Shown here piece after piece: positions 17,478 to 26,817 of a stretch of 64,000 nucleotides of DNA. The stretch comes from CAVSRC01 sp963762605 (GTDB taxonomy: Bacteria; Pseudomonadota; Alphaproteobacteria; Rhizobiales; Kaistiaceae). The notes under the pieces were generated by a model. The model was not told where the DNA came from, made no database searches, and saw only the letters and a program-made list of their open reading frames with translations. Location: NCBI GenBank assembly GCA_963762605.1, contig CAVXLJ010000019.1, positions 124,001 to 188,000 of the forward strand, in the 5' to 3' direction. A program made the position numbers and the translations under genes. Position 1 is the first letter of the stretch; every line of letters begins with the position of its first letter.

Positions 17478-18344
17478 TCAGAAGAAATTGGTGCGGTCGG
17501 GGTGTTCGCGCAGGAGTGCCTCGCGCAACTTCTCCAGGGCGCGGTTCTCGATCTGGCGCACGCGCTCCTTTGAGATGCCGAGGCTGGCGCCGAGCAATTC
17601 CAGTGTCGCGCCTTCCTCGCGCAGCCGGCGCTCGCGCACGATCCTGAGTTCGCGCTCATTGAGCACGTTCAGCGCCTTCTGCAGCCAGGAGAGCTGGCGC
17701 TCGCTGTCGATATGCTCGCCGACCGTCTCGTCGGGCAGCGCAACGTCGTCGACGAGGAAGTCCTGGCGGTTGGCGGTGTCGCTCTCGGTCTCGTGGATGG
17801 GGGCGTTGAGCGAGGTGTCGGGCGCGGAGAGACGCGAATCCATCAGTTCGACGTCGCTTTCCGTCACACCCAGGGCGCCGGCAATCTCGGCATACATGGC
17901 CTGGCGCGGCTGCTCTGCGGCGTTCTGCGCCATGCGGGCGCGCAGCCGCCGCAGGTTGAAGAACAGCGCCTTCTGCGACGACGAGGTGCCGCCGCGCACG
18001 ATCGACCAGTTACGCAGGATGTAGTCCTGGATCGAGGCGCGGATCCACCAGGTGGCGTAGGTGGAGAAGCGCACGTCGCGCTCCGGGTCGAAGCGGGCGG
18101 CCGCCTCCAGCAGGCCGACATGGCCCTCCTGGATCAGGTCGCCCATCGGCAGGCCGAAATTGCGGAAACGTGCCGCGATGGCGATGACCAGGCGCATATG
18201 CGCCGCCGTCAGGCGGTGCAGCGCCTTCTGGTCGTGATCATCCTTCCATCGCACTGCAAGCTCATGCTCTTCGTCGCGCTCGAGGTAGGGCGCGCGCATG
18301 GCGGCCCTGACGAAATCGCGGCGGGATGCGGCTGACTGGCCCAT
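17478..18344 (-). CDS. rpoH: RNA polymerase sigma-32-type heat-shock factor RpoH
   Basis: The 288-residue sigma factor has region 2 (HMRLVIAIAARFRNFGLPMGDLIQEG..., about 49-110), an RpoH box (QKALFFNLRRLR, about 124-135) typical of sigma-32, and region 4 with the helix-turn-helix ISKERVRQIE near 257. It directs transcription of stress genes. Rhizobia usually carry two or more RpoH paralogues; the divergence of the RpoH box (QKALFFNLRR) and the C-terminal tail fit a secondary, RpoH2-like copy, but this is an inference. The ATG at 18344 has a strong AAGGAGGG upstream. Confidence 0.9.
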   Translation of the reverse strand: MGQSAASRRDFVRAAMRAPYLERDEEHELAVRWKDDHDQKALHRLTAAHMRLVIAIAARFRNFGLPMGDLIQEGHVGLLEAAARFDPERDVRFSTYATWWIRASIQDYILRNWSIVRGGTSSSQKALFFNLRRLRARMAQNAAEQPRQAMYAEIAGALGVTESDVELMDSRLSAPDTSLNAPIHETESDTANRQDFLVDDVALPDETVGEHIDSERQLSWLQKALNVLNERELRIVRERRLREEGATLELLGASLGISKERVRQIENRALEKLREALLREHPDRTNFF

Positions 18345-18460
18345 CTTACCCTCCTTGCGGCTTCAAGGGCCGCCTGGGGACTCTCCCAGCTGAATTGGCC
18401 TCGGCCGCTGTGTGGTACGCACCTTGGCGCCGGCCGCATTACGCACCGCTGGCCAGATGG

Positions 18461-19654
18461 TTACATCTCGTTAACGGACTGGGAGCGCCCCGGACGGCGG
18501 CCTCGGCGCGTCGACAGGACCATGGCCGCAAACTCCTGGCCGACACGGGCGAAAGCGCCCCAGCGGGCCTTTAGGAGGATCGTGTCCCCGTGCGTGGTGT
18601 AGCTGACGGCATGGCCGTGATTGGTCGCCGGCATTGGCCGGGCAGTCAGCTGGCGATAGCTACCGCAATGAGGGTTGCCGTCGTGGCGATGAAAGCCTTG
18701 CGCCTTCGGTGGCTTCGCTTTTTCCGGCGAAACATCGCCGGGATTGTGTCGAGATAGGGGGCCAACACGTTCGCTTCTGTTAAGTCGACGGCCCCACCAG
18801 GCAGGGCAGGGACCGTCAGGCAACCGACGAAGGTCGTCGTCGCTGTCGCCCTTGCGCCTGCCGATCGCTGCCCGATGCGCCAGTGTCGTGCCGCAGGTCT
18901 TTTCAAAAAGCGGCGAGTAGCTGATGCGGTTCCGGCCCGACGCCTTGGCAGCATAGAGAGCCCGGTCCGTATCGGCATAGAGCGCATCGAAATCGCGGTC
19001 GACGCCACGGATCGCTACACCCGCCGAGATGGTGACGTGAATGGCGGTTCCGCTTTCGGCGACGACCGGGGTGAGCGCAATGCGCGTGCGCAGGTTCTCC
19101 AGCCGCAGCACCAGGAGCGACGGCGAGACATCGGAGGTGAGAAGCGCGAACTCCTCGCCGCCGAACCGGCCAAGCGCGCCGAGGTCGCCGAGCTCAGCCG
19201 ACGCGATCCGGCTGACCATGCGGATCACCGCGTCGCCGGCCATATGGCCATGGTTGTCGTTGACCCGCTTGAAGCGGTCGATATCGGCGATGACCAGCAC
19301 CATGGTTTCCGGCGGCTGCGTCGCCGCCATCTCCATGAGTGCGCGCCGGTTCAACAGGCCGGTCAACTCGTCGGTGCGGCTGAGCACCTCGACCTTCGCC
19401 ATGGCACGGAAGAGTGCCAGATGTGCCTTGCCGATCGCGCGGGACACGGGGAAGGCGATTGCGGTCGCCAGCGTGACCGTAATGCTCCACGAGCGTAAGC
19501 TCGTCGTCCAGCTTTCGAAGAAGACGGTCTGGCTGACCACGTCGACGAACAGCGCCGCACCTGCGCTGATGAGGCAGGTGCGCACGACGAACGCGGTCAG
19601 TTCCCGCTCGTCGCGGATCGTCAGGCGGAAGAACAGCATGAGCCAGCGGGGCAC
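18461..19654 (-). CDS. membrane-anchored GGDEF diguanylate cyclase with an unexplained C-terminal extension
   Basis: The 397-residue protein has two membrane helices (about 24-45 and 52-72) and a GGDEF domain from about 90 to 250 with the active-site motif GGEEF at 165-169, so it should make cyclic di-GMP. The family fold ends near RISYSPLFEK (about residue 252). The remaining 145 residues are Arg/His/Pro-rich, match nothing I know, and may be non-coding read-through or include a separate small protein starting at an in-frame ATG at 18634. A start at ATG 19639 is also possible. The gene stands alone. Confidence 0.8.
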   Translation of the reverse strand: MPRWLMLFFRLTIRDERELTAFVVRTCLISAGAALFVDVVSQTVFFESWTTSLRSWSITVTLATAIAFPVSRAIGKAHLALFRAMAKVEVLSRTDELTGLLNRRALMEMAATQPPETMVLVIADIDRFKRVNDNHGHMAGDAVIRMVSRIASAELGDLGALGRFGGEEFALLTSDVSPSLLVLRLENLRTRIALTPVVAESGTAIHVTISAGVAIRGVDRDFDALYADTDRALYAAKASGRNRISYSPLFEKTCGTTLAHRAAIGRRKGDSDDDLRRLPDGPCPAWWGRRLNRSERVGPLSRHNPGDVSPEKAKPPKAQGFHRHDGNPHCGSYRQLTARPMPATNHGHAVSYTTHGDTILLKARWGAFARVGQEFAAMVLSTRRGRRPGRSQSVNEM

Positions 19655-19794
19655 GGCTTCGACGCTCTTGCTACGAGTGAACCCGCGTCACCCTACGGGC
19701 AATATGCGCGGGTCCGGTTACCGTACGTGGTTGCTGTTTCGTTAAGCCGCGCATCGATGGTGCCGCGGTTCCATCCGCCGCAGCATCGCCGTTT

Positions 19795-21252
19795 CTAGCC
19801 GTACCCCGCGTTGAAGGACTTCAGGTCGGCGTAAAGCTCCTGATATTTGCCAAATCGCTGATTGTGATAGTCAGCCAAGGCTGCATTCGGCTCGAAGGTG
19901 CGGTCGAAGGCGACCAGCCGCTGCGCGGCGGCGGAAAGCGACGGCATGGCGCCGGCTCCAACGCCGGCGATCATTGCCGCACCCAGCGTTCCGGCATCCA
20001 CCACGCGCGCGCGGCGCAGCACCTTGCCGAATGCATCAGCGCGGATCTGGCACCAGACGTCCAGGCGCGCACCGCCGCCGCCGATGTTGAGATGCTCGGC
20101 CACGCAATCGGCGGAACGCTCGGTCGCTTCGAAGGCCAGCCGCGCCGAATAGGCGACGCCTTCGAGAACCGCCCGGGCCAGGTCGCCCGGGCCCGCCGCC
20201 GTCTCCACACGGGCAAAAACGGCGCGCGACTTTGCGTCCCAGACGGGCGCGCGCTCGCCCTGCAGGTGCGGCAGGAACAGAGGGACGTGCGGCGAGGGCG
20301 GCGTTTCGGCAACGAGTTCGGCAATCGCGCCGGGCTCGCGCCCCAACAGGCTGGTCAACCACATCAGCGATGCCCCGCCGGACTGCGTCGGTGCGACATG
20401 CAGCGTCGTCCCTTCATAGGACGGGAAGACGATGACGCCGGGCGTCGGCACGCGCCGGGCAGAGATGATGCCCAGCACCTCGCTGGTGCCGCTGACATAC
20501 ATGGCGTCGTCGTTCGCTACCACCCCGATGCCAAACATGCCGGCCCAGGCGTCCATCGTGCCGACGAACACCGGCACGCCCGCGAAAGCAAAGCCCTTGC
20601 GCACCCTGCCGACGCAATGGGTGAAATCGGTCAATGGCGCCAGACGCTCGCGCGCCCCCGGCACCAGCGCGATCAGATCCTCGACATAGGCGAGATCGGC
20701 ATCGACCAGGCCCACCGCCGAGATCGGGTCGGTTGCGACTTCGCCGGTCAGCTTCAGGGCGCAATAGTCCTTCGGCAGAAGCTGGTAGCGACTGCGCGCA
20801 TAGACGTCCGGGTGGAGGCGGGCGACATAGGCCATCCGGCCGAGCGCGTGGCTGGCATCGATTGGCATCGGCCCGCCGAACCAGGCCGTCTTCTGCTCCG
20901 GCGTGATCCGGGCATCGAGTGCCGCAGCATCGCTGCCGCAACGCACGTCCTGCCAGACCATTGCCGGCAGCAGCGGCTCGCCGTCGTCGTCGACGAAGAC
21001 GTGGGTGTTGACCTGCGAACAGAGGCCGATGCCGACGACGCGACTCGGATCGGTCGTCGCCGCGAAGCTCGTCAGCGCGGCGAAGACGCCCTCGGTCCAG
21101 TCCCGCGGATTCTGCTCGACCTCGCCGGTGCGCGGGCGCGCCGTCGCATAGGGCCGAGCGAATGTCGCCAGCACCTGACCGTCGAAGTCCATAAGGATGG
21201 CTTTGACGGCTCCCGTTCCCACGTCGATGCCGATCAAGGTGGGCTCAGTCAT
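19795..21252 (-). CDS. FGGY-family carbohydrate kinase (xylulokinase-like)
   Basis: The 485-residue protein has both actin-like kinase lobes: the phosphate-1 motif GIDVGTGAVKA near the N-terminus, substrate-region VWQDVRCG, and C-lobe motifs YVSGTSEVLG and NIGGGGAR. FGGY kinases phosphorylate pentoses, polyols or related sugars with ATP; overall style is closest to xylulose kinase, but the exact substrate is uncertain. It is transcribed divergently from the sugar ABC transporter that starts 147 nt away, so the shared region 21253-21398 probably controls both. Confidence 0.85.
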   Translation of the reverse strand: MTEPTLIGIDVGTGAVKAILMDFDGQVLATFARPYATARPRTGEVEQNPRDWTEGVFAALTSFAATTDPSRVVGIGLCSQVNTHVFVDDDGEPLLPAMVWQDVRCGSDAAALDARITPEQKTAWFGGPMPIDASHALGRMAYVARLHPDVYARSRYQLLPKDYCALKLTGEVATDPISAVGLVDADLAYVEDLIALVPGARERLAPLTDFTHCVGRVRKGFAFAGVPVFVGTMDAWAGMFGIGVVANDDAMYVSGTSEVLGIISARRVPTPGVIVFPSYEGTTLHVAPTQSGGASLMWLTSLLGREPGAIAELVAETPPSPHVPLFLPHLQGERAPVWDAKSRAVFARVETAAGPGDLARAVLEGVAYSARLAFEATERSADCVAEHLNIGGGGARLDVWCQIRADAFGKVLRRARVVDAGTLGAAMIAGVGAGAMPSLSAAAQRLVAFDRTFEPNAALADYHNQRFGKYQELYADLKSFNAGYG

Positions 21253-21398
21253 GGTTGCTCCCCAACGGCTCCTATGGCTTTTCCGCTCCCGTATCCCCTA
21301 TAGTTTTTTCCGCCAGAAGAAAGCAGGTGCGCCGCGATTTTGCGGACACGCGGCCCTGCGAGCAAGGAAGCAGGCAAAGTCCGCTCGGAGGGGAAAAC

Positions 21399-22349
21399 AT
21401 GCGCGGTCGTTCACCGCTTGGATTATGCCGCAATCTGGTTGTCGGAGCCGTGGCAATTGCTGCCGCTTCCCTGGCCGGCGCGGCCTATGCGCAGCCAAAG
21501 GTTGCAGTCATCACGCCCTACCTCGCACAGCCCGGCACCCAGTTCTACGTCGAGGGCTTCCAGGCAGCGGCCAAGGACAAGGGCTGGGACGTCAATGTCA
21601 TCGACACCAAGGGCGACGTCGCCGCGGTGATCAGCCGCATCGAGGACGAGGTCACCCAGAAGGTCGACGCCATTGTCATCAACGTCGATCCGGCCCAGGT
21701 GCAGGCCGGATTGCAGACCGCCAAGGATGCCGGCATTCCGGTGTTCGGCATGGATGCCGGCAGCGATCCGCTGTTGGTGACCAACGTGACCAGCAACGGC
21801 TATGCGATGGGCGCCGAGACCGCGGTCTATGTCGCCAACCGCATCGGCGGTGCCGGCAATGTCGTCATGTTCGTCTATGACGCCTTTCCGCCGGTCCAGG
21901 TCCGCGCCCATATTGCCGACGCGGTGTTCTCCAACTTCCCTGACATCAAGGTCATCGAACGGGTAACGCCGAACGTCTCGGATGGCGGCATTGCCGACTC
22001 GCGCGCCAAGATGGAGGCGATCCTGGCGGCGCATCCCAAGCCCGGCAGCATCAAGGCCGTGTGGTGCGCCTGGGACCAGCCGGCGCTGGGCGCCCTGCAG
22101 GCCATTGAGGCCGCTGGCCGCAGCAACGAGGGCATCGTCATCACCGGCATGGACGCCAATCCGCAGGCGCGGGCCGCGATTGCCAAGGGCGGCAATTTCG
22201 AGGCCTCCGTGGCCCAGGATTTCCAAGGCATCGGCTCCACGACCGCCGACGCCGTTGCCCGGGTTCTGGCCGGCCAGACGGTCAAGCAGAACGTCATCTA
22301 TGTTCCGACCAAGCTGATCACCGCGGCCAATGTCGGAGAGGCGAAATAG
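21399..22349 (+). CDS. ABC sugar transporter periplasmic binding protein (ribose/xylose type)
   Basis: From ATG 21399, preceded by GGAGGGG, the protein is 316 residues with a Sec signal peptide (1-31, ending AYA). The mature part is a periplasmic-binding-protein fold of the ribose group (VAVITPYLAQPGTQFYVEGF, VDAIVINVDPAQ, VWCAWDQPALGA). It would capture a sugar in the periplasm for the ATPase and permease encoded next. The longer frame starting at 21255 would bury the signal peptide and is rejected. Confidence 0.9.
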   Translation: MRGRSPLGLCRNLVVGAVAIAAASLAGAAYAQPKVAVITPYLAQPGTQFYVEGFQAAAKDKGWDVNVIDTKGDVAAVISRIEDEVTQKVDAIVINVDPAQVQAGLQTAKDAGIPVFGMDAGSDPLLVTNVTSNGYAMGAETAVYVANRIGGAGNVVMFVYDAFPPVQVRAHIADAVFSNFPDIKVIERVTPNVSDGGIADSRAKMEAILAAHPKPGSIKAVWCAWDQPALGALQAIEAAGRSNEGIVITGMDANPQARAAIAKGGNFEASVAQDFQGIGSTTADAVARVLAGQTVKQNVIYVPTKLITAANVGEAK

Positions 22350-22383
22350 CGCCGTTGCCACCCGACAAACGGTGGTGCATTGA

Positions 22384-22417
22384 GACCATGCTCCGTCGCC
22401 GGCGGGGCATGGTCTTT
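22384..22417 (+). terminator. attenuating hairpin between the binding-protein and ATPase genes
   Basis: Arms GACCATGCTCC (22384-22394) and GGGGCATGGTC (22404-22414) pair at 10 of 11 positions and are followed by TTT. It sits 34 nt past the binding-protein stop and just ahead of the ATPase gene. Such partial terminators let the binding protein be made in excess over the membrane parts. Confidence 0.6.
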
Positions 22418-22427
22418 GCGTAGGGCA

Positions 22428-23957
22428 ATGAGTCTCCTTTCTCTCAGCAATGTTTCCAAGGCCTATGCCGGCGTGCCGGCCTTGCGCGCCGTTTCGCTCG
22501 AGCTCTTGCCCGGCGAGATTCATGCTCTTGTCGGCGAGAATGGTGCCGGCAAGTCGACGCTGATCCGCATCCTTGCCGGCGTCACCAGCGCCGATACGGC
22601 GGAGATTGCCATCGACGGGCGGCCCGTCACCATCGACAGCCCGCAGGCGGCCTTCGCCTACGGCTTGCGCTTCATCCATCAGGAACTGAATGTCGTGCCG
22701 ACCTTGTCGGTCGCCGAGAACATCTTTCTCGGTCGCGCCTATCCGACGACGATTGCCGGCCTGATCGACTGGAAGCGCCTGGTGTCGGAAGCCCGCACGA
22801 CGCTTGCGCGCCTCGGCATCGGCCACATCGATCCGCGCCGCAAAATGGCGCGCCTCGGCGTCGGCGACCGGATGCTGGTCTGCATTTCCGCCGCCTTCCT
22901 CGACACCGCCGACGGTGAGGCGCGCATCTATGTGATGGACGAGCCAACCGCCGCGCTGACCGGCGAGGAGGCGGAGCGCCTGTTCAAGGTCTTGCAGGAA
23001 ATCCGCAAGGCCGGCCGGGCGGTCTTGTATGTCTCGCACCGCCTGGACGAGGTGGTGCGGCTCTGCGACCGCGTTACGGTACTGCGCGACGGCGCCGTGA
23101 TCGCCACACGGCCGATCGCCGAGACAACCCATGACGATATTGTCCGCATGATGATCGGCCGCCAGGTCGATGGCGCCTATCCCGCCCGCACGGCCCCGGT
23201 GGATACCGATACGGTCGCGCTCTCCGTCCGCGATCTGCAGGGCGAAGGATTGCAGCCGCTGAGCTTCGACCTGCATCGTGGCGAGGTGCTTGGCATAGCT
23301 GGCCTGTCGGAGGCCGGCCAGAGCGAAGTGCTGCGGCTGCTTATGGGCGCCGACCGCTCGCACGGGGGCCGGCTCAGCGTTGCCGGTCAGGCGCTGAGAA
23401 AACACGGCCTCAAGGCGACTTGGGCGTCGCGCCTTGCCTATGTTCCCCGCGAACGGCGCTCGCAAGGGCTGGTGCTCACCCGGCCGATCTACGAAAACGT
23501 CTCGCTGCCCCATCTCAATTCCGTGAGCCGCGCCGGCATGTTCCTCGACCGCCGTCGCGAGAGGGCGCTTGCCGAGAGCCGTGGCGACGACGTGCGGCTG
23601 AAGGCGGTTGGCTCGCGCCAGCTCTGCTACCAGCTCTCCGGCGGCAACCAGCAGAAGGTCGTCTTCGCCAAGGCGCTTGCCGGCGAGCCGGCCGTTCTGC
23701 TGCTCGACGAACCGACGCGCGGTGTCGATGTCGGGGCGAAATTCGACATCTATTCGCTGGTCCGGGAATGGACGGCGCGCGGCATGGCGGTCATCATCGC
23801 CTCGTCTGATTTTCCCGAGCTTCTGGGAATGTGCGATCGCATCATGGTCATGCGCGAGCGCGCCCTTGCCGTCGTGCTCGACGCGGCCGGCCTGACCGAG
23901 GAAAGCCTGATCGCCCATTGCTGGGGTCATGGCGCCGAAGCGCGGGAGGTGGCGTGA
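22428..23957 (+). CDS. ABC sugar transporter ATP-binding protein (two nucleotide-binding domains)
   Basis: The 509-residue protein (start ATG 22428) has two ABC domains in one chain, as in RbsA/XylG. Domain 1 has Walker A GENGAGKST and Walker B IYVMDEPTAALT. Its signature segment reads LGVGDRMLVCISAAF and lacks the usual LS.GQ. Domain 2 has a degenerate Walker A (GLSEAGQSEV, normal for the group), signature LSGGNQQK and Walker B LLLDEPTRGVDVG. It energises uptake by the permease encoded next, whose ATG overlaps this stop codon (TGATG). Confidence 0.9.
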   Translation: MSLLSLSNVSKAYAGVPALRAVSLELLPGEIHALVGENGAGKSTLIRILAGVTSADTAEIAIDGRPVTIDSPQAAFAYGLRFIHQELNVVPTLSVAENIFLGRAYPTTIAGLIDWKRLVSEARTTLARLGIGHIDPRRKMARLGVGDRMLVCISAAFLDTADGEARIYVMDEPTAALTGEEAERLFKVLQEIRKAGRAVLYVSHRLDEVVRLCDRVTVLRDGAVIATRPIAETTHDDIVRMMIGRQVDGAYPARTAPVDTDTVALSVRDLQGEGLQPLSFDLHRGEVLGIAGLSEAGQSEVLRLLMGADRSHGGRLSVAGQALRKHGLKATWASRLAYVPRERRSQGLVLTRPIYENVSLPHLNSVSRAGMFLDRRRERALAESRGDDVRLKAVGSRQLCYQLSGGNQQKVVFAKALAGEPAVLLLDEPTRGVDVGAKFDIYSLVREWTARGMAVIIASSDFPELLGMCDRIMVMRERALAVVLDAAGLTEESLIAHCWGHGAEAREVA

Positions 23958-24919
23958 TGATTTCGCTGCTGCGCCGTTACGGCACGCTGATCGGCTTCGC
24001 CGCGATCCTCGTCTTCTTTTCGGTGAGCCTGCCTGACACATTCCTCACCGGGCGCAACTGGCTCAACATCAGCCAGCAGATGAGCATGTTGATCGTTGTG
24101 GCGGTGACCATGACGATCGTCATGGTCATGGGTGATTTCGATCTCAGCGTCGGCTCGATGGCGAGCCTCGCCGGTGTCGTCGCGGCGATCCTGTTCACCC
24201 TCGGATTCCCGGTCTGGGCCGCGGTCGGATTGGCGCTTCTGGTCGGTCTGGCCGGCGGCACGTTGAACGGCGTGCTGGTCAGCCTCGTCGGCATCCTGCC
24301 CTTCATCGCCACGCTGGCCACGCTGACCATCTTTTCCGGCGTCGCTTTCCTGATCAGCGGCGGCCGGACGATCTTCGGACGCGACATCCCGGCGGCCTTC
24401 TCAGGCTTCGCCCGCGCCGGGCCGCCGCTCGGCACCATTGCCGGGCAGCAGCTGAAGCTGCCCAACCTGACGATCGTCGCCCTGGTCGTCATCGTGATCG
24501 TGTGGGTGCTCTTGGAGCAGACCACCTTCGGCCGCCGACTCTATGCCATCGGCGGCAATTCCGAGGCGGCGCGCCTCAGCGGTGTGGCAGTGAAACAGCT
24601 GCGGCTCGTCGCCTTCTCGCTCACCGGCCTCGGCGCCGCGATTGCCGGCCTCATGTATGCCAGCCGCGTCGCTTCGGCCAATCCGACCCAGGGCAGTGGC
24701 CTGATGCTCAACGCCATCGCGGCGGTCTTCTTGGGCATGACCATGAGCGAGGAGGGCGAGCCGCGGGTCCATGCCACCGTCGTCGGCGTGCTCATCCTGG
24801 GGGCCCTCGACAACGGCCTCACCCAGATGAGCGTCGACAGCTATGTGCGCGATATCCTGGTCGGCGTGATCATTTTGGCGGCTGTCGCCTCCAGTTCGCT
24901 GTGGAAGCGCTTCCGCTAG
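23957..24919 (+). CDS. ABC sugar transporter permease (ribose/xylose family)
   Basis: The 320-residue inner-membrane protein has eight to ten hydrophobic helices and the group's hallmark stretches (MGDFDLSVGSM, GNSEAARLSGV, LNAIAAVFLG). It forms the membrane channel for the transporter. Its ATG overlaps the ATPase stop by one base, so translation is coupled. The longer frame from 23831 would run through the ATPase gene and is rejected. Confidence 0.9.
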   Translation: MISLLRRYGTLIGFAAILVFFSVSLPDTFLTGRNWLNISQQMSMLIVVAVTMTIVMVMGDFDLSVGSMASLAGVVAAILFTLGFPVWAAVGLALLVGLAGGTLNGVLVSLVGILPFIATLATLTIFSGVAFLISGGRTIFGRDIPAAFSGFARAGPPLGTIAGQQLKLPNLTIVALVVIVIVWVLLEQTTFGRRLYAIGGNSEAARLSGVAVKQLRLVAFSLTGLGAAIAGLMYASRVASANPTQGSGLMLNAIAAVFLGMTMSEEGEPRVHATVVGVLILGALDNGLTQMSVDSYVRDILVGVIILAAVASSSLWKRFR

Positions 24920-24999
24920 ATCGCACTTGGCCAGATTAGCAGTTGGCGAGACGGCCCGCGCTCGCCATAATCGGGCAAATTAGTTTGGGAGGAAACAAA

Positions 25000-26100
25000 A
25001 TGCAGCGTACGAAACCGCCGTTCCGCGCCGATATGGTCGGCAGCCTGCTGCGCCCGGAGCCGCTGAAGGAGGCGCGCGCCAAACGTGCGACCGGCGAAAT
25101 CACCGCCGAAGAGCTGCGCGCCGTCGAGGATCGCGAGATCGAGAAGATCCTGGCGAAGCAGGCCGAAGTCGGCCTGCAATCGGCGACCGATGGCGAGTTC
25201 CGCCGCTCCTGGTGGCATTTCGATTTTCTCGCCGGGCTCGACGGCTGCAAGCTGGTGCAGCTCGACCACGGCATCGCCTTCCACGGCGTGCAGACCAAGG
25301 CCGAGACCGTCAACGTGGTCGGCAAGGTCGGCTGGCCGACGCACCATCCGATGCTCGACCATTTCAAGTTCCTCAAGGAGCACACGACGCTCGTCCCCAA
25401 GATGACAATTCCGAGCCCGAGCGTTCTGCACTTCCGCTCCGGCTTCAACGCCATCAAGTCGATCTATCCGGACATCGACGCGTTCTTTGACGATGCTGCG
25501 ACGGCGTACGGCAAGGCGATCCGTGCCTTCTACGATGCCGGCTGTCGCTACCTGCAGCTCGACGACGTGGTATGGGCCTATCTGTGCTCCGACGAGCAAC
25601 TCGAACAGGCCAAGGCGCGCGGCGACGATGTCGACCGCCTGCAGGAGCGTTACGCGCGCACCATCAACAAGGCGCTGGAGTCGAAGCCCGCCGACATGAC
25701 CATCACCATGCATGTCTGCCGCGGCAACTTCCGCTCCACCTGGATCTCGTCGGGCGGCTACGAGCCGGTGGCCGAGACCCTGCTCGCCAGCGTCAATCTG
25801 GACGGCTATTTCCTCGAATACGACACCGAGCGAGCCGGCGGTTTCGAGCCGCTGCGCTTCCTGCCCAAGGGCAACAAGATGGTTGTTCTCGGCCTCATCA
25901 CGTCGAAGAGCGGTACGCTCGAGAACAAGGACGACGTCAAGAAGCGCATCGACGAGGTGACCAAATACGTTGCTCTCGACCAGCTCTGCCTGTCGCCGCA
26001 ATGCGGCTTCGCCTCGACCGAGGAGGGCAACGTCCTCACCGAAGAGGCGCAATGGGCGAAGCTGCGCGAGATCGTCGAGATCGCCCACGAGGTCTGGTAG
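25000..26100 (+). CDS. MetE-like zinc methyltransferase (cobalamin-independent methionine synthase C-terminal family)
   Basis: The 366-residue protein (ATG 25000, ribosome site GGGAGG) is a stand-alone version of the catalytic barrel of MetE, like the YxjG/YxjH proteins. Zinc ligands are visible as the HVC pair in TMHVCRGN and the cysteine of SPQCGFAS; the Asp-rich YLQLDDV motif is also in place. Full MetE also has an N-terminal barrel that is missing here. It probably transfers a methyl group to a thiol such as homocysteine from an unidentified donor. It lies 80 nt behind the permease on the same strand, but a sugar link is not obvious. Confidence 0.82.
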   Translation: MQRTKPPFRADMVGSLLRPEPLKEARAKRATGEITAEELRAVEDREIEKILAKQAEVGLQSATDGEFRRSWWHFDFLAGLDGCKLVQLDHGIAFHGVQTKAETVNVVGKVGWPTHHPMLDHFKFLKEHTTLVPKMTIPSPSVLHFRSGFNAIKSIYPDIDAFFDDAATAYGKAIRAFYDAGCRYLQLDDVVWAYLCSDEQLEQAKARGDDVDRLQERYARTINKALESKPADMTITMHVCRGNFRSTWISSGGYEPVAETLLASVNLDGYFLEYDTERAGGFEPLRFLPKGNKMVVLGLITSKSGTLENKDDVKKRIDEVTKYVALDQLCLSPQCGFASTEEGNVLTEEAQWAKLREIVEIAHEVW

Positions 26101-26108
26101 GACGCGGA

Positions 26109-26675
26109 CTACCCCTGGAAGGCACGAAGCTCGTCCATAAGGTCGCGCAGGAAAGGCGCTTCGGCGTCCTTGCGCGACAGCACCGGGCTGATGGCCGCGA
26201 GCGGCCAGGCGATCGCCAGCTCGGGGTCGTCGTAGCGGATCGTGCGCTCGTGTTCGGGCGCGTAGGGTGCCGAAACCTTGTAGAGCACCTCGGTGTCGGG
26301 AACGAGCGTCAGGAACCCGTGCGCCATGCCCTCCGGCACGAGAACCTGATTCCAGGCCTCAGCCGAGATCTCCGCCGCGATCCACCGCTTGAAGGTTGGC
26401 GCTGCGGGACGGATGTCGACGACAACGTCGAGGATCGCGCCACGCACGACCCGGACCAGCTTCTTCTGCTGAAACGGGCTCACCTGGAAATGCAGGCCGC
26501 GCAGCACGCCGGCCGGGCGCGACAGGGATTGGTTGTCCTGCACCCACACGCAATCGATACCAGCGGCGGTGAAGCGGGCGGCGTTGAACGTCTCCGAAAA
26601 GAACCCACGCTCGTCCCCGAAGCGGTCGGGCACGATTTCGAGGACGCCGGGCAGGCCGAGTTCGCGCACTTTCAT
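26109..26675 (-). CDS. rfbC: dTDP-4-dehydrorhamnose 3,5-epimerase family protein
   Basis: The 188-residue cupin has the family hallmarks DERGFFSETF, VQDNQSLS and VLRGLHFQ with the catalytic His62, plus a tyrosine near 131-137 (VLYKVSAPY) and VPEGMAHGFLTL. RfbC/RmlC inverts two carbons of dTDP-4-keto-6-deoxyglucose on the way to dTDP-rhamnose. The partner genes rfbA, rfbB and rfbD are not in the window, so this copy may serve another nucleotide sugar. It converges on the MetE-like gene with an 8-nt gap and diverges from the GntR gene. Confidence 0.85.
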   Translation of the reverse strand: MKVRELGLPGVLEIVPDRFGDERGFFSETFNAARFTAAGIDCVWVQDNQSLSRPAGVLRGLHFQVSPFQQKKLVRVVRGAILDVVVDIRPAAPTFKRWIAAEISAEAWNQVLVPEGMAHGFLTLVPDTEVLYKVSAPYAPEHERTIRYDDPELAIAWPLAAISPVLSRKDAEAPFLRDLMDELRAFQG

Positions 26676-26802
26676 CGCGGAATTGCCTAGCCTATTGAAC
26701 GCTCGCCGTCATCTCTGCCGGCAAGGACAGCGATCGCGCGTCAAGGTTAGTGCGCTGTTCGTGTGGACCGGCCACAGGATCGCTGATAGGTTGCGGCCGT
26801 GC

Positions 26803-26817
26803 TTGTCATGTGGACAA
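26803..26817 (+). promoter_or_regulatory. possible GntR-type operator overlapping the regulator's own start
   Basis: TTGTC (26803-26807), five bases, then GACAA (26813-26817) form a perfect 15-bp interrupted palindrome. It overlaps the likely GTG start of the GntR-family gene, which would allow the protein to repress itself. A looser TGTC/GACA pair spans the start of the dehydratase gene near 27655. Confidence 0.4.

Noticed and set aside
21423..24041. 872-codon minus-strand frame opposite the sugar ABC operon
   Set aside because: Antisense to three well-defined transporter genes with ribosome sites and coupled starts; no domain in its translation.
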